A stretch of DNA of 64,000 bases, from assembly GCA_035505375.1 (NCBI GenBank), contig DATJQV010000032.1:1-64000 (forward strand). The letters run 5' to 3'. The notes under the pieces are model-generated. The model saw only the letters and a list, made by a program, of their open reading frames with translations. It searched no databases and was not told the DNA's origin. Of the stretch, positions 29,478 through 38,712 are shown piece after piece (the first letter of the stretch is position 1; each line of letters opens with the position of its first letter). This DNA comes from a bacterium. Lineage in GTDB: Bacteria; Hydrothermota; Tepidihabitantia; Tepidihabitantales; Tepidihabitantaceae. Position numbers and translations under genes: made by a program.

Positions 29478-29643
29478 CGCCGCGGCTGATCCGCAATCCG
29501 CAATCCAGAAGCTGAAATCCCCGACGTGCTTGAGTTTGGGCTGGCCGTGGGCGCGGGGCTATGACCGAGTCACTCGGCGGAACTGGGGAGCGGCACGGAA
29601 CTCATCAAGACCGATTGCTGTCCTTGGCCACTTGGCCGCAATC

Positions 29644-30582
29644 TCAGGCCCGGGTTGGAGTCGAGGTGAGCGTCCGTACATGCTGCAGCGTATGCTCGCA
29701 GACTCGCCTCCAGTCATTGGGCAGTCCGTTCCCGGCCATTCGGGCGAGACTGCCAAAGTCCAGGTACTCATAGTCCAGGACCCGGTTGCGGTATTCAGAT
29801 ACGATCTCGGTTAGTCGCTGCTGGAACAGCGTCGAACCGGCGTCGAGGTGGGTGACAATGGCGAGTCCGCTGGGTGGCGCCGGTACGACTCGGACGTCAA
29901 GGTCGGGGCGTTGCTCCCGCAGGCAGGTGACCGCCTTCCATACGTCGCCGCACCAGAAACCCGTCCTGCGTGACCGCGCGGCGACGAGCCGCGCGACCGG
30001 GAGGCAATCGTGGAGCAGAACGACGGTTCCGGGGTGAGACTGACGTTCGACATTCGCGAAGTCGTTCAGGGTCTGTTCGAACTGATGCAGGCCGTCGATG
30101 AACGCCAGATCGAGCCGCGCTGACTGGAAAGCGTCGAGCTGGTAATGCCGGCTGAAGAACTCGTCGCTTTCGAGTTCGTACACCCTTGCATGCGGTCCGA
30201 GCGGCGCCCGAATGGCAGGAGCCGGGTCGACGCCGACCGCCCGGGTGCGGGGCTTTGCCAGCGCCAGAGAAGCACCGCTACCGACGCCGATCTCCAGGTA
30301 GGTCTCTGGTTGCAGCGATTCGTGCAGATGCTCGAGCAGGGCCAGATAGCCATCGCCCGGCATGAGTATGTTGATCATGAGTTCGTAGGCTTCAGCCAGG
30401 CCCGGGGAAGTTGTCAAAGCCTTTCTGCAGCAGGCCAAAGCCGACTCGGGTTCGCCGTCGGTCAAAAGCCGCCTCCCCTGACGAATCCAGCGCCGCGCTC
30501 TGGGCGCCGTGAGCCTGCGACGGAGGCCGTGGACGGCTCGCTTCGGGGCGGTCAGTATCCTCAGCCGGTCAAATGCACTCAA
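29644..30582 (-). CDS. TPR-like plus class I methyltransferase
   Basis: About 312 residues from the TTG at 30582. An in-frame ATG at 30684 would add 34 residues encoded by spacer repeats, so I prefer the shorter form. The N-terminal part has one helix pair (ARRWIRQGRRLLTDGEPESALACCRKAL) like a TPR. A Methyltransf_24-type SAM domain follows, with YLEIGVGSGASLALAKP, a VGVDPAP strand and DLAFIDGLHQFEQTLNDF. The substrate is unknown; relatives often sit with glycan or surface genes. Confidence 0.7.
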   Translation of the reverse strand: MSAFDRLRILTAPKRAVHGLRRRLTAPRARRWIRQGRRLLTDGEPESALACCRKALTTSPGLAEAYELMINILMPGDGYLALLEHLHESLQPETYLEIGVGSGASLALAKPRTRAVGVDPAPAIRAPLGPHARVYELESDEFFSRHYQLDAFQSARLDLAFIDGLHQFEQTLNDFANVERQSHPGTVVLLHDCLPVARLVAARSRRTGFWCGDVWKAVTCLREQRPDLDVRVVPAPPSGLAIVTHLDAGSTLFQQRLTEIVSEYRNRVLDYEYLDFGSLARMAGNGLPNDWRRVCEHTLQHVRTLTSTPTRA

Positions 30583-30805
30583 ATGGGATTCAGCACGCGG
30601 ATGGGGAACCGGCGCGTCCGATAGCCGGCCTCGATACTGTCGACTGCAAACTGACGTCGAGTCGCCCGGTCCGCCAATCCGCAATCGACAATCTGGAATC
30701 TGAAATGGGTTGGCTCGTCACTCGCGCCTCATGGCAGCGCGGCGCGGCCCGATGCCGTCGCCGTGCTTCTGAATCCACTGTGCCGACGAAACTCCCGTAC
30801 GACGT

Positions 30806-31555
30806 TCACCGAGGCTTGTCGTTGCATAGTGCCAGATAGGGGCGATTCGGCGCCGTCGAGTCCTTCATCGGCTGCGATGCATCCTTGTCGAAGCCCACGA
30901 TGCCGTACTCGGTGACGCGCGGCCACGTGCCCGAGCGGTCGGTGTGGCCCAGGATGACAATGGTGCCGGGCTTGCCCTGCGGTGCGGACAGACGGCGGTA
31001 CGGGCAGGCGCTGTCTTCCGTCGACGTGAACCGGTTCGCGCCTGCCGCAAGGCTGTCCGGGAAATAGAACAGGTCCACGCCATAGCGGTATGCGGCCTTG
31101 CTGTACACGTTCACCGGCACACGGCCGGCAACGGTCTTGCCGCGCCGGATGACCTGGTCGCGCGCCAGGAACTCCATGAACCGGCTCGAGTCCGAATCGA
31201 AGTCCGCCTTGTACGGGAAGGCTCCGCCGTTCTCGGTCGCCCATTCGTCGAGCGAACCCTGGATATTGTACATGTTGTACGATGTCGCGCCTGCGTCTCC
31301 GATGGGCGGGTTCGGCTGCATGCTGACGTCCGCGATGTAATTGACCACCAGCGCGGCCGTGATGAGTATCCCGAACCCACCGAGCACGGCGCCGACCCGC
31401 GCCCGCGTGCGGGACCGCGGCTCGTTACGCAGCGCGCGGATCGCTACCACGATGGCGGGGATGCCGGCGAGCAGACCGAACGGGAACACGGACAGAATCC
31501 CCAGGACCAGGCTGACGGTGCCGGCGGTGCGAGAGGGATTATCAGCGTCCATCAA
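30806..31555 (-). CDS. DUF4190-type membrane protein
   Basis: 249 residues. Two membrane helices near the start (VSLVLGILSVFPFGLLAGIP, and VLGGFGILITAALVVNYIAD) match DUF4190 domains. The rest is an extracytoplasmic region that recalls pseudopilin heads (NIQGSLDEWATENGGAFPY, VNVYSKAAYRYGVDLFYFPD), but without a prepilin cleavage site at the N-terminus. Function unknown. Confidence 0.65.
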   Translation of the reverse strand: MMDADNPSRTAGTVSLVLGILSVFPFGLLAGIPAIVVAIRALRNEPRSRTRARVGAVLGGFGILITAALVVNYIADVSMQPNPPIGDAGATSYNMYNIQGSLDEWATENGGAFPYKADFDSDSSRFMEFLARDQVIRRGKTVAGRVPVNVYSKAAYRYGVDLFYFPDSLAAGANRFTSTEDSACPYRRLSAPQGKPGTIVILGHTDRSGTWPRVTEYGIVGFDKDASQPMKDSTAPNRPYLALCNDKPR

Positions 31556-31620
31556 ATGTTACCGGCTGCGACATCACGAGCAGGATTCTAGGATTCGTGG
31601 GCTGAATGTCAAACCGACAG

Positions 31621-31639
31621 CGGACCGGCAACCGGTCCG
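31621..31639. repeat. Perfect 8-bp inverted repeat
   Basis: CGGACCGG-CAA-CCGGTCCG in the 705-bp gap 31556-32260. No T run follows on either strand, so it is not called a terminator. The rest of the gap before the array holds spacer repeats (AGCTGTAAGCTGCTAGCTG-like words near 31700-31735) and no gene. Confidence 0.5.
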
Positions 31640-31754
31640 GAGCATCCGCCTGGCCGAGTCCGGCCCTGCTTGTCCGCCAATCTGCAATCATCAATCTGCG
31701 GAAAGCTGTAAGCTGCTAGCTGATAGCTGTGGGCTCGTGTGCTTTCAGCGGGCA

Positions 31755-31994
31755 GAGCAGCTCGGGAAGCAATTCTCCGAGCAATTCGGAGAGCAACGGC
31801 CGGAGCTAACTCGGGAGCAACCCGGACAGGAACCCGCAGACTTACTCGGGCCGTAACGTTCCGACCAACCCGGAGAGGAACCGGTGGAGCAACCCGTAGA
31901 CTAACCCTGAGAGCAAGTCGGAGGGCAACCCGTAGACCAACCCGTCGAATTCCGGTGGAGGTTCATCCGGGAATTGCGGTGCAGATAACCCTCC
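31755..31994. repeat. 12-bp tandem repeat array 2 (20 units)
   Basis: Units of consensus GAGCAACCCGGA stay in one register for 20 copies without indels. The + frame contains stops (GACTAACCCTGA), so it is not coding in that frame. The array ends 266 bp before hsdR. It is related to array 3 by the shape nnGnAACnCGG. Confidence 0.85.
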
Positions 31995-32217
31995 GAACGA
32001 TGTACGAAGCAACGCTGTCTGTGACCTACTGAACGGTGTAGGGGGTGAGGGGGTGGATTTGTGAGCTACGGGCCTAAAGCCCTGCGCACCAAGTAGATAG
32101 CCCCGGCATCCGCCCCGGCGTCTTGTGTACGAAGAAGTATACAAGCCTGCCCAATCTCCAATCGACAATCGGCAATCCACAGCGCCAGATGCCCGCCCGT
32201 CTGTGCGAGCTGAGGGC

Positions 32218-32245
32218 TTGACTTTGTCAGCAGAGTGCCTAAGAT
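32218..32245 (+). promoter_or_regulatory. Promoter of the type I R-subunit gene
   Basis: TTGACT (32218-32223), 16-bp spacer, TAAGAT (32240-32245). The ATG at 32261 gives a leader of only about 9 nt and no Shine-Dalgarno sequence. Confidence 0.6.
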
Positions 32246-32260
32246 ACGGCGGTCTCTTTC

Positions 32261-34177
32261 ATGAATCCTGAAGAGCGGGCGCGCGAGAAGATAGACGAGA
32301 AGCTCGAAGCCGCGGGCTGGGTTATCCAAGACCGCGTCTTGGTGGACCTCGGGGCCGGACCAGGCGTGGTCGTGCGCGAGTTCACACTCGACACGGGCGA
32401 GGCCGACTACGTCCTGTTCGTTGACCGCAAGGCCTGCGGCGTAATCGAAGCGAAGCCGGACGGGACGACGCTCTCCGGCGTCGCCGACCAGACCAGTCGC
32501 TACCAGTCCGGCGTGCCCGACGTTCTGCCGACCCACGAGCATGGCATGTGCTTCGCCTACGAGAGCACCGGCGTCGAGACGTTCTTCCGCGACCAGCGCG
32601 ACAAGGACACCCGTTCGCGGCGCGTCTTCTCGTTCCACACGCCCGAGACCCTGCGCGGGTGGTTGGCCGAAGCCGACACGCTGCGCACGCGGCTGAAGGC
32701 GATGCCCCCGCTCCTCAAGCCCGGGCTTCGCAGCTGCCAGGTCGAAGCCATCACCAACCTTGAGAAGTCGTTCGCCGACACGCGGCCGCGCGCGCTCATC
32801 CAGATGGCCTCAGGCGGCGGCAAGACCTTCACCGCGGTCACGTTCAGCTACCGGCTCATCAAGCACGCCGGCGCCCGGCGCATCCTGTTCCTGGTCGACC
32901 GCAACAACCTCGGCCGCCAGACCCGGCGCGAGTTCCAGCAATACGCTACGCCCGACGACGGCCGCAAGTTCACCGAACTCTACAACGTCCAGCACCTGAC
33001 CTCGAACACCTTTGACCCGGTCAGCCGCGTTTGCATCACGACCATCCAGCGGCTCTACTCGATGCTGCGCGGCGAGCCGGACCTCGACCCGGAGCTCGAA
33101 GAGAAGTCGATGTTCGACACTGCCGCGTTCGACGAGCGGCCCAAGGACGTCGCGTACAACCCGAACCTGCCCATCGAGACCTTTGACTTCGTCATCACCG
33201 ACGAGTGCCACCGCTCCATCTACCACCTCTGGCGGCAGGTGCTCGAATACTTCGACGCCTTCGTCATCGGCCTGACCGCCACGCCCTCGAAGCAGACCTT
33301 CGGCTTCTTCAACCAGAACCTCGTGATGGAGTACAACCACGAGCGGGCCGTGGCCGACGGCGTCAACGTCGGGTACGACGTCTACCGCATCAAGACCGAA
33401 ATCACGGACAAGGGCGGCAAGGTCGATGCCGGGTACCACGTCGACCGCCGCGACAAGCTCACCCGCAAGACCCGCTGGGAGCAACTCGACGATGACTTCG
33501 TCTACGACGGCAGGGAACTCGACCGTTCCGTCGTCGCGCCGGACCAGATACGCACCATCGTCCGTACCTTCAAAGCGAAGCTTCCGACCGAGCTCTTCCC
33601 CGGCCGCACCGAAGTGCCGAAGACGCTCATCTTCGCCAAGGACGACTCCCACGCCGAAGACATCGTCGGCATTGTGCGCGAGGAGTTCGGCCAGGGCAAC
33701 GACTTCTGCAAGAAGATTACCTACCGCACGACCGGCGAGAAACCGGAAGACCTGATTGCGAGCTTCCGCAACTCCTTCAACCCGCGCATCGCGGTCACGG
33801 TGGACATGATTTCCACCGGCACCGATATCCGTCCGCTCGAATGCCTCATCTTCATGCGCGACACCAAGTCGAGTCTTTACTTCGACCAGATGAAGGGCCG
33901 GGGCATGCGCGTCATTGATCCGAACGAACTGCAGGCAGTGACACCCGACGCGAAGAGCAAGACCCGCTTCGTCATCGTGGACGCGGTCGGCGTGTTCGAA
34001 TCGGACAAGACCCAGACGAGGTCGCTGGAGCGCAAGCGCACGGTGCCGTTCGACAAGCTGCTCGACGAAGTCGCGCTCGGACGTCACGACGAGGATACGG
34101 TCTCATCGCTTGCAGGACGTTCGGCGCGGCTCGACCGTCCGTCTCACGCATTTGACATCAAACCGCTGTCGTTCTAA
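32261..34177 (+). CDS. hsdR: Type I restriction R subunit, C-terminally truncated
   Basis: The R subunit cuts and translocates DNA. Seen are the nuclease motif (ADYVLFVD then GVIEAK), the Walker A MASGGGKTFTAV, DECHRS, LTATPS, and helicase motifs such as VTVDMISTGTDIRPLECLIFMR and QMKGRGMRVI. Relatives of this EcoEI-like type run to roughly 780-930 residues; this one stops at 638, just after VSSLAGRSARLDRP, with an unrelated tail SHAFDIKPLSF. The missing part binds the methylase complex. The break coincides with the left edge of the inserted module at 34179, and the partner hsdM is also broken, so the system is very likely dead. Confidence 0.85.
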   Translation: MNPEERAREKIDEKLEAAGWVIQDRVLVDLGAGPGVVVREFTLDTGEADYVLFVDRKACGVIEAKPDGTTLSGVADQTSRYQSGVPDVLPTHEHGMCFAYESTGVETFFRDQRDKDTRSRRVFSFHTPETLRGWLAEADTLRTRLKAMPPLLKPGLRSCQVEAITNLEKSFADTRPRALIQMASGGGKTFTAVTFSYRLIKHAGARRILFLVDRNNLGRQTRREFQQYATPDDGRKFTELYNVQHLTSNTFDPVSRVCITTIQRLYSMLRGEPDLDPELEEKSMFDTAAFDERPKDVAYNPNLPIETFDFVITDECHRSIYHLWRQVLEYFDAFVIGLTATPSKQTFGFFNQNLVMEYNHERAVADGVNVGYDVYRIKTEITDKGGKVDAGYHVDRRDKLTRKTRWEQLDDDFVYDGRELDRSVVAPDQIRTIVRTFKAKLPTELFPGRTEVPKTLIFAKDDSHAEDIVGIVREEFGQGNDFCKKITYRTTGEKPEDLIASFRNSFNPRIAVTVDMISTGTDIRPLECLIFMRDTKSSLYFDQMKGRGMRVIDPNELQAVTPDAKSKTRFVIVDAVGVFESDKTQTRSLERKRTVPFDKLLDEVALGRHDEDTVSSLAGRSARLDRPSHAFDIKPLSF

Positions 34178-34178
34178 G

Positions 34179-35084
34179 ATGCGTACTGTGCGCGCGAGCC
34201 ATCCCTCATCAGCGGAGATAGACTATCGTGCGCTGTTTGAGCGGCTCACTCGGCGATATGGCGGTGTTACCCCGCAGGCCCTTGAGAGCATACTCTGTCC
34301 GGTGCTGATTCCGATAAGGACCTTGGACAAGACCGTGATCAGGATGCCAAAACAGACTCACCACCGAGCTACATTCTCGATAGCGCTCGACGCCAATTGC
34401 GAGGACCTAATCGTCCCTGGTCGAACCGGGAAGTTCGTGCCCTGTTCATACCTGCAGGGTGGTGATTGGCGGGAGATCGCAAAGGGACGAATACTTCACG
34501 TGAACAGGAAAGCAGCGACGGCGGAGGGAGAGGTCTACTGCGGTGGCAAGAAAACGGATTTAGTCGCGGCGCTCGAAGTACTCACTCCGAGTGACTTCCT
34601 GGAGATAGACCAGTACGGGGCCGCAGCCAAGGTTCTGAGCGGTCTTGTCGAGTATTCCCTCGTGAGGGCGCTGAAGACCGGAGGCTATTCGATACGGCGT
34701 ATGCCTGAGGACATGGCCAAGCACATCGGCAGCTACGCGTACTTTGACTTCGAGGTCGAGAAGGACGGGGTCACGAAGAAGGTTGAGGTCAAATCTCTGT
34801 GGGGGACAAACACGAAGTTCGCTCGTCTGATACACAGCCTGACTGCCGGGTACCCTACCAGTAGCTGCAAGTTTGACACGCAAGATTTCTTTGCAGTCAG
34901 CCTGTTCCTCCGGACCGGTGATATCCGCGACTTCGCGTTCGCCAGGTCAGTGCCCAAAGATGTCAGACCCTATGGTCTTCCGAGGGCTCAAAAATACCCA
35001 GCTCACGTGAACCAGAATCCGATCTGCGAGGTCGGTGACGGGACGTGGTTCGGTACGCTCGACGAGGTTTGGGATCTACCGTAG
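34179..35084 (+). CDS. Putative restriction endonuclease of the inserted R-M module
   Basis: 301 residues from the ATG at 34179, two bases after the hsdR stop. No family is recognised as a whole, but residues around 186-210 read YFDFEVEKDG-VTKKVEVKSLWG, an E...E-V-K arrangement typical of PD-(D/E)xK nucleases. It faces the methylase gene tail to tail, and the two frames overlap by 122 bp. Codons are more A/T-rich than those of the flanking genes, which fits transfer. A nuclease beside a methylase-specificity fusion is the inference; the cut site is unknown. Confidence 0.6.
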   Translation: MRTVRASHPSSAEIDYRALFERLTRRYGGVTPQALESILCPVLIPIRTLDKTVIRMPKQTHHRATFSIALDANCEDLIVPGRTGKFVPCSYLQGGDWREIAKGRILHVNRKAATAEGEVYCGGKKTDLVAALEVLTPSDFLEIDQYGAAAKVLSGLVEYSLVRALKTGGYSIRRMPEDMAKHIGSYAYFDFEVEKDGVTKKVEVKSLWGTNTKFARLIHSLTAGYPTSSCKFDTQDFFAVSLFLRTGDIRDFAFARSVPKDVRPYGLPRAQKYPAHVNQNPICEVGDGTWFGTLDEVWDLP

Positions 35085-37257
35085 CGGTCACCTGACGCCA
35101 GCCAACTTCTAGTTCGTCCAGTTCTTCCAGGAACGACTTCCTCTCCGCGTCCAGTTGCTCCTCGCTCGTTGCGATTCTGCCCGCCTGCTCAGACAGGCTC
35201 GACAGATCATGTTCTCTGGCAGGGAGCAGTACGTCCAACAGGCATGCCTCGTCAATCGCAGGGTAAGCGATCCCCACGTTATGCTGCAGGAGTTGGGCTG
35301 CCACGAAGTCGGATTTCAGTAGAAAGGCCAGCACCAACGGGTGGATCGCCTTCGGTCGTAGTACGGCTAGGCCAGTAGTGCAGACATGGCCATCTTGTGA
35401 CCTACCGACGACGCCCACCACGCGTCGCTCAGGCCGAACTGTTGAAACCAGCACGTCACCAGCTCGCACTAGCCGGCGGGCCCGACTCGGCGTTGACGAC
35501 ACGTCGACTTCCTTGCTGTGGACCACGCATGTACGCGGGTCTATGTCTGATATCTCTATGTAGTCGAAACGGTTTGTGCCCCAGCGCCGCGGGTCCGTTC
35601 TTTCGTCAACCAAGGAGGCCACGTCGGATACGCACACGTCGCCATCGACTAGGCTGGCAAGGCGGTTCTCCACCTCTGCCGTGAGCGACGCGTGGCGGTG
35701 GGCATCCCAACGGTCCGAGGACTCCGCACTCTCCATCCATCTTACGAAGACAGGCCTCGGACTGCATGTCGCAATTTCGTCCAGTATGCGTGGGAGCTCC
35801 CCATCGCCATGGACGACTTTCACACGCTGGTTCGCCTTCGTCGTTACTCCGAAGCCGATGTCCTGGCAGATCGCGAAGGCTGTCCTTGATGACTCGGCGT
35901 TTCCGCGCCTTCGCTTGCGAAGGTGGAGAATTGACGTTTTCGTGTTCGTGCCCGCTACACCGAACGTTACACTTGGAAGGGAAACTACAGCGCAGAGATC
36001 CACTGAACCGGCGATACCTCGGCGCAGGTCCTCGAACACCCCTTTGTTTGTGAGTATGCTGTCCGGGACGATGGCGACGAGTTGCCCTCCAGGTGCGAGC
36101 CAGTCGATGTATCGCTCCACGAAAAGCAACTCGGAATCTAGCCGGCTAGGCGAGTGGCGGGACCAATCCGTCGCGATCCTGTATTTCAACAGGTCATTGC
36201 CTTGAAACGAGGCGCCAAACGGCGGGTTTGTCATGATCAACCGCGCCTTGCCAACAAGCGACTCGGTGAGTCGAGCGTCGTCACCGCTGCGGGTGAGTGA
36301 GTTCGCCAAGTATAGGCGCGCCATTGGCAATCCAAACATAGCCATGTTCGTCAGTGCGAGCCTTATCATCCTCTCGCTCTTGTCGATGCCGACAATCACA
36401 TGCTCAAGCATTCGCTTGAGCCACTCCGAACGGAGATTGGCATCCGTGACGCGTACCTCCATCCGTGAACGTAGGCTACGCACCATCTCGGCCAGAAACG
36501 ACCCCACCCCGCATGCCGGGTCCAAGATGAGGCCAAAGTCTCTACAATGCGAGGGGTCGCACAGCGATGAGACTTCGGATTCCCCAAGTCCTCCCAAGGC
36601 GAGTGCAACCATGAAACGCACGACCTCGGGTGGAGTCAAGTACTGTCCGAGTTCCTTCTCGTCGATGAACGAGTCGGCCAAGAACTTGCCGAACACCTCA
36701 TTCAGGACATCGACGCCATCGAAACTGAACGCCGCAGTCTGACGCAGCAGTGTCTCAAAGCAGCTAACCAATTCTAGGGCTAGAGATCCCTCCTGCGGCT
36801 TCAGCCTTAGCTCAAAATCCCTCATGTCAACCGCGTGAGCGAGCGATTCAGGCAGACTACGGAGCGTGACTCTGTCCACATACTCCTTGAGCGCAGCAGC
36901 CGGGTTAGCAGCACCATCTGCGAACAGACGGGTTGATATGCCCCCACTGCCCTCCTTGGTGCCTTGCACATGGGCAAAGAGCAGTTTGGACAACTCATCC
37001 AGCGCCTGTCCCCTTGAGGACAACTGACCCCTCTTGTGCAGTACTTCTCGTGTTGCCCTCAGAGTCCGGTCTACTGCCTCAATGATCACCTCGTGCCTCG
37101 GCGTCACGCGGTATTCCGTCGGACCCTCGCGACAGGTTTCAGACGAGGCCAGCAATTCGACATACATGCGTCGCAGTTTCACCTCGAACGCCGGACGTGG
37201 GCGCGACGTGCCCTTGATCCACCGCTGTACGGAAGCAGGAGAGGCCTTCAACTGCAC
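34963..37257 (-). CDS. N6-adenine methylase with HTH start and HsdS-like specificity domain
   Basis: 764 residues from the GTG at 37257. The N-terminus has a helix-turn-helix (VQRWIKGTSRPRP). The HsdM-like methylase core has FLADSFIDEKELGQYLTPPEVV, DPACGVGSFL (SAM binding) and the catalytic LIMTNPPFGASF. The C-terminal 230 residues are HsdS-like (FDYIEISDIDP, RAGDVLVSTVRP, IDEACLLDVLLP and a closing coiled coil). The frame is open upstream to 37335, and those residues look like the first HTH helix, but no normal start codon lies there. It probably modifies the site cut by the 34179 gene product and controls its own promoter. Confidence 0.85.
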   Translation of the reverse strand: MQLKASPASVQRWIKGTSRPRPAFEVKLRRMYVELLASSETCREGPTEYRVTPRHEVIIEAVDRTLRATREVLHKRGQLSSRGQALDELSKLLFAHVQGTKEGSGGISTRLFADGAANPAAALKEYVDRVTLRSLPESLAHAVDMRDFELRLKPQEGSLALELVSCFETLLRQTAAFSFDGVDVLNEVFGKFLADSFIDEKELGQYLTPPEVVRFMVALALGGLGESEVSSLCDPSHCRDFGLILDPACGVGSFLAEMVRSLRSRMEVRVTDANLRSEWLKRMLEHVIVGIDKSERMIRLALTNMAMFGLPMARLYLANSLTRSGDDARLTESLVGKARLIMTNPPFGASFQGNDLLKYRIATDWSRHSPSRLDSELLFVERYIDWLAPGGQLVAIVPDSILTNKGVFEDLRRGIAGSVDLCAVVSLPSVTFGVAGTNTKTSILHLRKRRRGNAESSRTAFAICQDIGFGVTTKANQRVKVVHGDGELPRILDEIATCSPRPVFVRWMESAESSDRWDAHRHASLTAEVENRLASLVDGDVCVSDVASLVDERTDPRRWGTNRFDYIEISDIDPRTCVVHSKEVDVSSTPSRARRLVRAGDVLVSTVRPERRVVGVVGRSQDGHVCTTGLAVLRPKAIHPLVLAFLLKSDFVAAQLLQHNVGIAYPAIDEACLLDVLLPAREHDLSSLSEQAGRIATSEEQLDAERKSFLEELDELEVGWRQVTATVDPKPRRAYRTTSRHRPRRSDSGSRELGIFEPSEDHRV

Positions 37258-37332
37258 GGCCAGTAGCTGTGGGTCACCTGCATGTGCGTCGAGGACAACC
37301 TTAAGGATACTCGCGATTGACTCGATGCACTT

Positions 37333-37361
37333 ATGCTAGAGTCATTTTGGTTAATTGTCAA
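37333..37361 (-). promoter_or_regulatory. Methylase promoter
   Basis: On the reverse strand, TTGACA (37361-37356), 17-bp spacer, TAGCAT (37338-37333). Confidence 0.6.
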
Positions 37362-37366
37362 CATCT

Positions 37367-37385
37367 TCTTACACGCCGTGTAAGA
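37367..37385. promoter_or_regulatory. Perfect palindrome upstream of the methylase promoter
   Basis: TCTTACACG-C-CGTGTAAGA has 9-bp arms and lies 5 bp upstream of the -35 box. It is a likely operator for the methylase's own HTH domain. Confidence 0.55.
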
Positions 37386-37463
37386 TAGTGATTGCATTGC
37401 TGTCCGCGCCAGCGGTCGGGAACGTAGGGTGGCGGTTTAACACGAAGTTCCTCTGGCACAGGT

Positions 37464-38155
37464 CCCGAGCCGGGCATGACCATTTGCGACCCGGCATGCG
37501 GAACCGGCGGTTTCATCCTTGCCGCGCACAACTATCTTGCCGATACGAGCCGGTTCAAGCTGGACAAGAAGCAGAAGCAGGCCCTGCAGAAGGGTACGTT
37601 CTATGGCACGGACATCGTGGATTCGGTGGTCCGGCTGTGCGTGATGAACCTGATGCTTCACGGCATCGGCGGGGACGAGTCGGCGAGACGGTGCGCCGGA
37701 AGCTATTGGCCGAGTGCGACGTGCATACGCTGCTGCGGCTGCCGACGGGGCTATTCTACGCGCAGGGCGTGAAGGCGAACGTGCTCTTTTTCGACCGCAA
37801 CCCCGGCCGGGACAAGCCGTGGACTAAAGAAGTCTGGATATACGACCTGCGCACGAACAAGCACTTCACCTTGAAGACCAGCCCGATGGGCGTGGAAGAC
37901 CTCGCGGACTTCGTCGCGTGCTACAAGCCGGAGAACCGGCACCAGCGCAAGGAGACCGAGCGGTTCCACGCGTTCGCGTACGACGACCTGGTCGCGCGGG
38001 ACAAGGCCAGCCTCGACATCTTCTGGCTCAAGGACGAGAGTCTGGAGGATACCGACAACCTGCCCGACCCCGACGTGCTTGCGACCGAGATTGCCGACAA
38101 CCTCGAAGCCGCCCTGGAGCAGTTCAGAGGAATAGCGAAGGACTTGGAGGAGTGA
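37464..38155 (+). pseudogene. hsdM: Remnant of type I methylase hsdM
   Basis: The frame starts in mid-protein with PEPGMTICDPACGTGGFILAA (SAM motif I) and runs to LHGIGGDES. At about 37680 it jumps frame to GETVRRKLLAECDVHTLLRLP and continues to a normal HsdM end (LEQFRGIAKDLEE). The N-terminal third is missing. A deletion of roughly 130 codons at the jump removed the catalytic NPPF motif. The remnant cannot methylate. It follows the right edge of the inserted module, so insertion replaced the region between hsdR and hsdM. Confidence 0.88.
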
Positions 38156-38523
38156 TGAAGCCGGCACTGCTGCGGGTGGTATACGACAAAACCCACGGCC
38201 ACTGCCATTTCTGCGGGGACAAGGTTGTGCTGGAGAACTACGGCAAGAAGAGGAAGCCATACCCAGACGGGGCGTGGGAACTAGACCATGTCATCCAGCG
38301 CAAGAAGGGCGGAGCCAGCGAGGCCGATAACTATCTGCCCGCATGCAAGCAGTGCAACCATCTGCGCTGGCACCGGAATGGACGGGACCTTCGCAGGCTC
38401 ATCCTTCTCGGTCTTGTCGCCCAAGACGAAATCAAGGCCGGTACGAAGCTCGGCGCTAAGATTCATGCCAAGTTCGAGATGCGCGAGGCCCAGAACAGGC
38501 GCCGTCGCGAGAAGCCCCGGTGA
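38155..38523 (+). CDS. HNH endonuclease
   Basis: 122 residues. The HNH fold is clear: CHFCG, ELDHVIQRKKGGASEADNYLPACKQCNHLRW, with the zinc cysteines CxxC...CxxC. The start overlaps the hsdM remnant stop (TGATG), so it was once translationally coupled to hsdM. It may be a nuclease of the old R-M locus or an independent one. It looks intact. Confidence 0.85.
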   Translation: MKPALLRVVYDKTHGHCHFCGDKVVLENYGKKRKPYPDGAWELDHVIQRKKGGASEADNYLPACKQCNHLRWHRNGRDLRRLILLGLVAQDEIKAGTKLGAKIHAKFEMREAQNRRRREKPR

Positions 38524-38712
38524 CACACTAGGAGATTCCTGACGTAGCGCTGCCGAATGCAGCGAGTTACTAGTCAGGAGTGAGCAGTTAGGCACGAGCA
38601 ATCCATTTCCGATTCCAGATTGTCGATTGTGGATTGGCGGACGTATTAGATCGTGTCCCGGCGAGCCCTCCGACGGGCTTTCGGCGCAGTTCCTGGCCGA
38701 GGCCTACCGGCG

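Noticed and set aside
32261-38155. Working type I restriction system
   Set aside because: hsdR lacks its C-terminus, and hsdM lacks its N-terminus and the catalytic NPPF region and has a frame jump.
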